DNA from: Treponema sp. UBA1798
Lineage (GTDB): Bacteria; Spirochaetota; Spirochaetia; Treponematales; Treponemataceae
Assembly: GCA_002319875.1 (NCBI GenBank)
Contig: DCFS01000156.1
Span: 1-14,471 of the forward strand
Length of the DNA: 14,471 bases
Direction of reading: 5' to 3'
The notes under the pieces are model-generated. The model saw only the letters and a program-made list of their open reading frames with translations, had not been told where the DNA came from and did not search any database. Every line of letters starts with the position of its first letter. Position 1 is the first letter of the stretch. The position numbers were made by a program, and so were the translations under genes. Shown one piece after another: positions 8,001-13,424 of this stretch.

Positions 8001-9602
8001 ATGAGTGGTCAGAATAAGCCGAATATATTATTTATATTTACCGATCAGCAGCGCTGGGACACTATGGCTGCCTACGGAAATCATGAAATAAGTACACCGA
8101 ATATGGACCGTCTGGCTTCCCGGGGAATTATTTTCGATAACGCCATCACTCCCTGTCCCCTGTGTCTGCCTGCAAGAACGTGTGCTATGACCGGCTATCC
8201 GGCTGGCAGGCTGAAATCTCTTGAAAACAGTAAAGCCGAAATGTCCGACAACCGTGATACGATTGCAGGATATCTGGGAAAAAACGGATATTATTGCCAG
8301 GCCATCGGAAAAATGCATTTTTCCAATAATCCGTATGAAGAATCATATGGTATGGATTCAATGATTCTTTCAGAAGAGACCCGCGGACTCAGGCAGGCAG
8401 CTTCAAGGGAGGATATTGTACTGGATGACTATGATCGCTATCTGGCAGCCAGACATATCTGGGGATGGGATAAACCTCCTGAAATCGGATACAACGAAAT
8501 AAAACCTGTTATAAATTATCTGAAGAAGGAAGATCATGTTACGCAATGGTGCGGTGATGAGACCGTCCGATGGCTGAAGGAAAAGAGGCCGAAGAAACGC
8601 CCGTTTTTTTTGTGGACTTCATTTGTCAAACCGCATCCGCCGTTCGACTGCCCCGCGCATCTGGCTGATTTTTATACAGGCAGGGTAACGTATAATCCGT
8701 GGATTTCCGAAAGAGACAAAAACAATCCGAATCCCCATTTCCGCAGGTACCGGGAGCAGAATGAATTCTGTCTGTATTCGGAAGAAGCACAGATCCGTAC
8801 AAAAGAATATTATTATGCGAACCTGACTTTTATAGATGAACAGATCGGCAGGATTCTGGATACCCTTGAATCCGAAGGGCTGTCAGAAAATACGGTTATC
8901 ATTTTTACTTCGGATCACGGGGAACTGCTCGGCGATCATCTTCTCTGGTATAAATGTTTCGGCTATGAAGGCAGCATGCATATTCCCCTGATTATAAGCT
9001 GGCCGTCGGTTCTGCCGGTAAATATCCGGAGGAATGAACAGGTATCGCTTCTCGACCTGTTTCCGACCGTTATGAATTTAGCAGGAGTGACAGTTCCCGG
9101 CATGAAGCGGCCTGGTAGAGATTTGCTGGTTTTCGATGGAAACCGTTGCGAAGATGATATCGGAGTTTCGGAGATTTTGTATCCGCCGAAATATATGCTG
9201 CACATACGGACTAATCACTGGAAGTATTTATATTATCAGAATGGCGGCTATGAAGAATTGTATGATTTAAAGTCTGACCCGCATGAGTTACATGATCTGT
9301 CGGAAAATCCTGCGTATGCGGCTGTTAAGAGCTCCCTTGTTTCGCGGGGAATTTCATGGATTAAGGAATATGATAACCCTGAGTATGCTCTCGACGGCGG
9401 CCAGCTGAAAAAAGCTCCGTATACGGAACCGGCCGTATCGAAAGGCCGCCCGTTTTCGCGTATGCCGTGGGATTCCCGTATCCCGGCAGGATATGGAATA
9501 AACGGCATTTTCTTCGATAATCAGGATAGGTCTGACTGGAGTTTTTTTATCCGCGCGGAGGATTTAATACCCCGGCCTACGGGCCGGAATAAAGGGTATT
9601 AA
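8001..9602 (+). CDS. Sulfatase, cysteine type, without a signal peptide
   Basis: This 533-residue protein belongs to the alkaline-phosphatase-fold sulfatases (S1 type), which hydrolyse sulfate esters. Cys55 in CLPARTCAMTG is the residue converted to formylglycine; a cysteine-type site in an anaerobe needs a separate maturase such as anSME, not encoded here. Expected metal and active-site residues are Asp15/Gln16, Arg59, Lys104 and His106 (GKMHF), His212 (KPHPP), Asp305/His306 (SDHGELLGDH) and Lys318. No signal peptide is present (MSGQNKPNILFIF leads straight into the fold), so it should act in the cytoplasm on imported sulfated sugars. GAAAGG precedes the ATG, four bases after the permease stop, so it is the last gene of the transporter operon. 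The final 17 codons and stop (9549-9602) lie inside a repeat copy, so the native C-terminus has probably been replaced. Confidence 0.93.
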   Translation: MSGQNKPNILFIFTDQQRWDTMAAYGNHEISTPNMDRLASRGIIFDNAITPCPLCLPARTCAMTGYPAGRLKSLENSKAEMSDNRDTIAGYLGKNGYYCQAIGKMHFSNNPYEESYGMDSMILSEETRGLRQAASREDIVLDDYDRYLAARHIWGWDKPPEIGYNEIKPVINYLKKEDHVTQWCGDETVRWLKEKRPKKRPFFLWTSFVKPHPPFDCPAHLADFYTGRVTYNPWISERDKNNPNPHFRRYREQNEFCLYSEEAQIRTKEYYYANLTFIDEQIGRILDTLESEGLSENTVIIFTSDHGELLGDHLLWYKCFGYEGSMHIPLIISWPSVLPVNIRRNEQVSLLDLFPTVMNLAGVTVPGMKRPGRDLLVFDGNRCEDDIGVSEILYPPKYMLHIRTNHWKYLYYQNGGYEELYDLKSDPHELHDLSENPAYAAVKSSLVSRGISWIKEYDNPEYALDGGQLKKAPYTEPAVSKGRPFSRMPWDSRIPAGYGINGIFFDNQDRSDWSFFIRAEDLIPRPTGRNKGY

Positions 9603-9660
9603 ACTCCGACAGCAAAACCTTTAGAGGACGGCGGAACCACAGCCTGCGGCGGTTCCGCTG
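9549..9660 (+). repeat. Composite palindromic repeat, full copy A
   Basis: Stem 1 is CGGAG (9556-9560) with CTCCG (9604-9608). Stem 2 is TTTAATACCC (9563-9572) with GGGTATTAAA (9594-9603). Stem 3 is CGGCC (9573-9577) with GGCCG (9582-9586), closed by a TACG loop of the UNCG class. GAATAAA forms a one-sided bulge at 9587-9593. A linker containing AAAACCTTTAGAGGAC follows, then a second hairpin, GCGGAACC (9631-9638) with GGTTCCGC (9651-9658). The first 54 bases are coding for the sulfatase. Copy B follows directly, with a period of 112 bases. Confidence 0.9.
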
Positions 9661-9772
9661 ATCCGTGCGGAGGATTTAATACCCCGGCCTGCGGGCCGGA
9701 ATAAAGGGTATTAAACTCCGACAGCAAAACCTTTAGAGGACAGCGGAACTCCTGCCTGCTGCTGTCCCGCTG
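9661..9772 (+). repeat. Composite palindromic repeat, full copy B
   Basis: This is a direct tandem repeat of copy A and almost identical through the palindrome and linker. Stem 2 is at 9675-9684 and 9706-9715; stem 3 at 9685-9689 and 9694-9698 is closed by TGCG, again a UNCG-type loop. The terminal hairpin differs in sequence from copy A (ACAGCGG at 9740-9746 with CCGCTGT at 9667-equivalent positions 9767-9773) yet still pairs. It lies wholly in the spacer between convergent genes. Confidence 0.9.
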
Positions 9773-9806
9773 TTACGGGGGGGAGGGAGTAATACCCTCC
9801 GGCCGC
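9773..9806 (+). repeat. Half copy C of the palindromic repeat
   Basis: After copy B, GGGAGGGAGTAATACCC followed by TCCGGCCGCAG matches the left half of the full copies; the right half is missing. GGAGGG and CCCTCC within it can form a short stem. It ends about 20 bases beyond the stop of the minus-strand oxidoreductase, so copies A, B and C fill nearly the whole convergent spacer (9603-9826). Confidence 0.6.
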
Positions 9807-9826
9807 AGATTATCATACGTCTTTCC

Positions 9827-10894
9827 TCATTGCAGTTTTATCCCTTCCATATCGCGTGTGTCCGCATGGCTGAGCGGAAAGTATACCGCCTCTTTTGTCC
9901 TGTAGCTTTCATAAAACGCCAGTACCGTTTCAAGCGCGTCACGGCCGGATTTGCCGTCCACGAAGGGGCGGCGGTGTTTTTCTACGGCATCCTTAAAATC
10001 TTCAAAGATTCTGACATGTCCGTCGCCATAGACCGAAGCGAACTTTTGTGTCCCGATCTTCCAGCTGTTTACTGTGGCGTCGTTGAATTGCCAGAAATCG
10101 ATGCGTTCGGCAGCCTGTCCGCCAAGTTTCACGGTTCCTTTTTCACCGATTATGGTGAGCGTTTCTTCCAGATTGTCCCTGTATACGTTGGATGTCCCTT
10201 CCGCTGTTGCGACGATTCCATTTTTGAATTTAAAGACACCGACGCCGATATCTTCAACTTCAAGATACGGATGTTCCCGGTTGCCAAGTAGTGCATACAT
10301 ATAATCGATATCCGGTCCGGCAAGATAGCGGAGCAGATCAAGACCGTGTATGCACTGGTTCATCAGCGTACCGCCGTCGCTTGCCCATTTTCCGCGCCAG
10401 TCATCGCCTTCATAATAGGAGTGGTCCCTCGACCACCGGATACAGACGGCGGCATTTGAAATTTTTCCGAAAGCACCTGCATCTATGGCCTGTTTAACCA
10501 TAACGGTAGCATTGTTCATCCTGTTCTGCTGGCAGACACCGAAAACAAGATCCTTTTTTTTTGCCGTTTCAATCATTTCGTCTGCGTCGTCAAGATTCAG
10601 GGCAACAGGTTTTTCACAGAGGACATTCAATCCCATCCTGAACGCTTCCATTACGACGTCGTGGTGGCTTCCGCTGTCTGTCGCAACGGATACAAACCCG
10701 ATGTCCGGAATATGGCTGATCATTGCTGCAAAATCGGCATAGCAGATATCCTCTTTCAGATTGAATCGGTGCGCCAGTGCACGTGCCTTATGTATGTCTT
10801 TGTCGCAGAGGCCTGCAATCTCGAGCCTGTTGTCCAGCGCACTCTGAATATGAAAAGGGGCTATTCTTCCGCATCCGGCTAATGCGTATTTCAT
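9827..10894 (-). CDS. Gfo/Idh/MocA-family oxidoreductase, copy 1
   Basis: This 355-residue NAD(P)-dependent enzyme has an N-terminal Rossmann fold (ALAGCGRIAPFH at 4-15) and a C-terminal alpha/beta substrate domain. The family Glu-Lys-Pro motif is at 94-96 (LCEKPVALN), with catalytic Lys95. The second catalytic region GGTLMNQCIHGLDLL carries His183. Family members oxidise or reduce hydroxyl/keto groups of sugars, inositols and sugar acids; the WRGKWASDGG segment resembles members acting on sugar or nucleotide-sugar substrates. It is cytoplasmic. Its ATG overlaps the preceding oxidoreductase stop by four bases (ATGA), so translation is coupled. Together with the other two copies it faces the sulfatase operon. 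Family is secure; the substrate is unknown. Confidence 0.92.
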   Translation of the reverse strand: MKYALAGCGRIAPFHIQSALDNRLEIAGLCDKDIHKARALAHRFNLKEDICYADFAAMISHIPDIGFVSVATDSGSHHDVVMEAFRMGLNVLCEKPVALNLDDADEMIETAKKKDLVFGVCQQNRMNNATVMVKQAIDAGAFGKISNAAVCIRWSRDHSYYEGDDWRGKWASDGGTLMNQCIHGLDLLRYLAGPDIDYMYALLGNREHPYLEVEDIGVGVFKFKNGIVATAEGTSNVYRDNLEETLTIIGEKGTVKLGGQAAERIDFWQFNDATVNSWKIGTQKFASVYGDGHVRIFEDFKDAVEKHRRPFVDGKSGRDALETVLAFYESYRTKEAVYFPLSHADTRDMEGIKLQ

Positions 10895-11976
10895 TTGATT
10901 ACAACCGCCTTAACTTCTGCTTCGATTGCCAGTTCGATGGCCCGGAAAGTGTGTTCCTGGGACATTGCCGTTTCGGTGTTGTCGAGGCAGTCCCTTATCA
11001 GGTGCCCGAAATAGGGAAAGCCGACCTGTCCGTGTACGTTGTAATGATATTCTCCGGTTTCGTCTACGACAATGACATGATCCGGTTCCTTTGATGCCGC
11101 AACATCCAGATATTTTCTGATTTCGATATACCCTTTTGTTCCGCAGATGAACATCCGGCCGTCGCCCCATGTGGAAAGACCGTCCGGGGTAAACCAGTCG
11201 ACACTGATATAGCAGGGAATACCGTTGTCGGTGATGTACGTGGCATCTCCGTAATCCTCAAGTCCGGGATACTCCGGATGTTTCAGGTTTCCGACCCTGC
11301 TTGAAATTAAACGGGCGTCTTTTGCACCGGCGTAATACAACACCTGCTCCAGCTGGTGGGACCCGATATCGGTAAGGATTCCGCCATACTGTTCTTTAAT
11401 AAAAAACCAGTCAGGACGTTTCGTAAGTCCTGTACGGTGTGGTCCCCACCCTTTAATAGAAACTATTTCTCCGATTCTTCCTTCTTCAACCAGTCTGCCC
11501 GCGTAGACAGCTGACTCGACGTGAAGCCGCTCCGCATAATACACAAACCATTTCAGTCCGGTTTCCTTTACTTTGACTCTGGCGGCTGTAACCTGTGCCT
11601 GCGTTGTCATCGGAGGCTTGTCGGAAAAATAATATTTGCCGTGATCAAGCGCATCAAGACCGATGCCGCAGCGTTCGTTTGCAATACCGGCGCTTGCTAC
11701 CAGTTTGATTTCCTTCATGCTCATCAGATTTTCCCGGGACGTAAGCGGTTTCGCGGTGGGAAATTTTGTAATAAATTCTGCTACTTTTGCAGGGTCAGGG
11801 TCATAAACATAGCCGATAGTGGCGCCGGCTTCTTCAAGCCCGTTACACATGCCATAGATATGGCCGTGGGCAAGTCCGCAGGCACCCACGATAAACTCTC
11901 CATGTGCGCAGACCCCTTTTTTCTCTCCTCTGGGAGCATAAGTACTTCCGTCTTTTGTATCATAATTCAATGCCAT
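10891..11976 (-). CDS. Gfo/Idh/MocA-family oxidoreductase, copy 2 (divergent motif)
   Basis: This 361-residue member carries an extra N-terminal stretch of about 27 residues before the Rossmann strand, where the glycine-rich loop reads GACGLAHGHIYGM. The usual Glu-Lys-Pro is Asp119-Lys120-Pro121 (FSDKPPMTT); the catalytic Lys is kept. The second catalytic region GGILTDIGSHQLEQVL has Asp203 and His207. It is therefore a distant paralogue of its neighbours rather than a recent duplicate, and probably acts on a different hydroxyl or substrate. AAGGAAGGA precedes the start. A full repeat copy lies just upstream, and the next gene overlaps its stop by four bases. Family is secure; function beyond sugar redox chemistry is not determined. 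Confidence 0.9.
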   Translation of the reverse strand: MALNYDTKDGSTYAPRGEKKGVCAHGEFIVGACGLAHGHIYGMCNGLEEAGATIGYVYDPDPAKVAEFITKFPTAKPLTSRENLMSMKEIKLVASAGIANERCGIGLDALDHGKYYFSDKPPMTTQAQVTAARVKVKETGLKWFVYYAERLHVESAVYAGRLVEEGRIGEIVSIKGWGPHRTGLTKRPDWFFIKEQYGGILTDIGSHQLEQVLYYAGAKDARLISSRVGNLKHPEYPGLEDYGDATYITDNGIPCYISVDWFTPDGLSTWGDGRMFICGTKGYIEIRKYLDVAASKEPDHVIVVDETGEYHYNVHGQVGFPYFGHLIRDCLDNTETAMSQEHTFRAIELAIEAEVKAVVIK

Positions 11977-11990
11977 TTTATCCTTCCTTA

Positions 11991-12095
11991 TTCGAGCGGA
12001 GGGTTTACTACCCCGCCCGCTGGGGCGTATGAAGGGTAGTAAATCCCGACTGCAATACCTATAGAGAACTCTATACCTCGACGCTTGCGTCGAGG
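11991..12095 (+). repeat. Composite palindromic repeat, full copy D
   Basis: Stem 2 is TTTACTACCC (12004-12013) with GGGTAGTAAA (12034-12043): both arms differ from copies A and B in a compensating way. Stem 3 is CGCCC (12014-12018) with GGGCG (12023-12027), again compensating. The one-sided bulge TATGAA (12028-12033) and the linker resembling GCAATACCTATAGAGAAC are kept. The second hairpin is CCTCGACG-CTTG-CGTCGAGG (12076-12095), unrelated in sequence to those of A and B but perfect, with a CUUG-type loop. It sits between two minus-strand oxidoreductase genes, and nothing else is seen in that 144-base spacer. Confidence 0.85.
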
Positions 12096-12120
12096 CTGGT
12101 GATTTGTTCGGTGGGGTTGC

Positions 12121-13290
12121 TTATTTTGCAGCGCTTCCCAGCGTAATGTCACCTTCCGCATTATCGATGCTTTTCAGTTTCTTATAAAACCGCGGAACGG
12201 AAGAAAGCGTTCCGTCTTTTGTATAGAACGGATCATCCTGAGCGACGGGAAGCGTAACCGGACTGCCGGTCGCTGCAGACTTATATACGGCGTAGATAAG
12301 TTCAAGGGCGTTACGACCCTGCCTGCTGGTAACTTCAAGGGTGTTTTTTCCTTCCAGATAATCAAGCACGTTTTCAATCTCACCATCATGCCCGGTGAAC
12401 TTCAGTTCCGGATAGTCTGCAAAAAGTTTGTTGAACTTCTCTTCTGATTCCGGATCGGCTGCCGGAAATCCGTTGGGCAGCTGCTTCATGCATTTTACCG
12501 CCCAGGGAATGGACACAGACGCTTTTTCACACTGGAACTGCACATACTGCCGTTCATCCATATCATTCAGTGATACATTGATTTCCGCCAGTGCACCGGG
12601 GTAGGAAAGCAGTGCCAGACCCGTATCTTCTACTTCACTGTTTTTATGGGCGAGGTTACTGAACATAGCTGTAACTTTGTCGGGGAGTTTCCCGACAAAC
12701 CACGACAGCATGTCGATCTGATGAACCGCGTGATTGAGAATACAGCCGCCGCCTTCTTTTTCCCATGTACCGCGCCACCACAGATCATAATAGTTGGAAC
12801 CCCGGTACCACATTGAATTGACACGGGTCAGGAACACTTTACCGAAGATCCCCTTGTCAAGCATTTTCTTTACGGTCCATGCATCCCGGTAGAAACGGTT
12901 CTGGGAAATTATGCCGAGCATTTTTCCGCTTTTTTTCTCTGCTTCCAGCATCCGGTCGGCTTCTTCAAGGCTGGCTGCCATCGGTTTTTCGCAGAGCACA
13001 TTTTTGCCGGCAAGCAGAAACGCGCAGCTTACTTCACAGTGAAGACTCGGCGGCAGACAAATCGAAACAAGGTCTATATCGCTCCTTCCAAGGAGCGTTT
13101 TGTAATCCTTCGTGATCGTAATACCATCGATATTTTTCATACCGAGATCTTCTGTGAGTCTGGTACATTTTTCCGGAAAGATATCACATAACGCAGTTAT
13201 TTTGCATCTGCCGTGCTGCGACAGATAGCCTTTGAGATGAGCATGGGAAATACCCCCGGTACCGATAATAGCAACTCTGATTTCATTCAT
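12121..13290 (-). CDS. Gfo/Idh/MocA-family oxidoreductase, copy 3
   Basis: This 389-residue protein has a Rossmann N-terminus (AIIGTGGISHAHLKGY at 7-22) and the Glu-Lys-Pro motif at 101-103 (LCEKPMAAS) with catalytic Lys102. The substrate-domain block WWRGTWEKEGGGCILNHAVHQID includes His187 and His190. The C-terminal tail is about 30 residues longer than in copy 1. It is cytoplasmic and NAD(P)-dependent by family. GGGAG lies 11 bases before the chosen ATG. It is the first oxidoreductase after the second sensor kinase on the minus strand, with its own candidate promoter at 13317-13368 and a repeat copy on each side. It is related to copy 1 at the motif level but clearly distinct. The substrate is not determined. 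Confidence 0.92.
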   Translation of the reverse strand: MNEIRVAIIGTGGISHAHLKGYLSQHGRCKITALCDIFPEKCTRLTEDLGMKNIDGITITKDYKTLLGRSDIDLVSICLPPSLHCEVSCAFLLAGKNVLCEKPMAASLEEADRMLEAEKKSGKMLGIISQNRFYRDAWTVKKMLDKGIFGKVFLTRVNSMWYRGSNYYDLWWRGTWEKEGGGCILNHAVHQIDMLSWFVGKLPDKVTAMFSNLAHKNSEVEDTGLALLSYPGALAEINVSLNDMDERQYVQFQCEKASVSIPWAVKCMKQLPNGFPAADPESEEKFNKLFADYPELKFTGHDGEIENVLDYLEGKNTLEVTSRQGRNALELIYAVYKSAATGSPVTLPVAQDDPFYTKDGTLSSVPRFYKKLKSIDNAEGDITLGSAAK

Positions 13291-13316
13291 TGTAGTGTAT
13301 ACTCCCTTTTTTCATA

Positions 13317-13368
13317 ATTATATTGAAGCTGTTTCCTGAAAATTGCAATGTAATATTTTTTGCATTGA
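13317..13368 (-). promoter_or_regulatory. Candidate activator-dependent promoter of the oxidoreductase operon
   Basis: On the minus strand a consensus TATAAT (13317-13322) lies about 27 bases before the start of oxidoreductase copy 3. At the normal distance the -35 is poor (CAATTT). The word TTGCAATG (plus strand, 13343-13350) recurs as TTGCATTG (13360-13367), a direct repeat with a 17-base period that overlaps and flanks the missing -35. This suits an AraC-type activator; the same period is seen before the transporter operon, though with a different word. Confidence 0.35.
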
Positions 13369-13382
13369 CTGTAAAATATTTT

Positions 13383-13415
13383 ATCCGTGCGGAGGGATTT
13401 AATACCCCGCCCCCC
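13383..13415 (+). repeat. Half copy E of the palindromic repeat
   Basis: ATCCGTGCGGAGGGATTTAA followed by TACCCCGCC matches the left half of copies A and B almost base for base; the right half, linker and second hairpin are absent. It ends nine bases outside the stop of the second sensor kinase, on the distal side of its 3' end. Confidence 0.7.
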
Positions 13416-13424
13416 GGCTTGACG

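Noticed and set aside
9549..9772. CRISPR array
   Set aside because: The two units are contiguous 112-base repeats with internal palindromes, no short repeats with unique spacers, and no cas genes.
11521..12039. 172-codon open frame on the plus strand
   Set aside because: It is antisense to oxidoreductase copy 2 and runs into repeat copy D; cysteine- and phenylalanine-rich composition typical of a shadow frame.
12076..12095. Perfect hairpin read as a stand-alone rho-independent terminator
   Set aside because: No T-run follows on either strand, and its position after the conserved linker makes it the second hairpin of repeat copy D.
9827..13290. GH109-type NAD-dependent glycosidases
   Set aside because: The oxidoreductases show ordinary Gfo/Idh/MocA motifs; I do not see the GGHGG motif expected of GH109 in any of the three.
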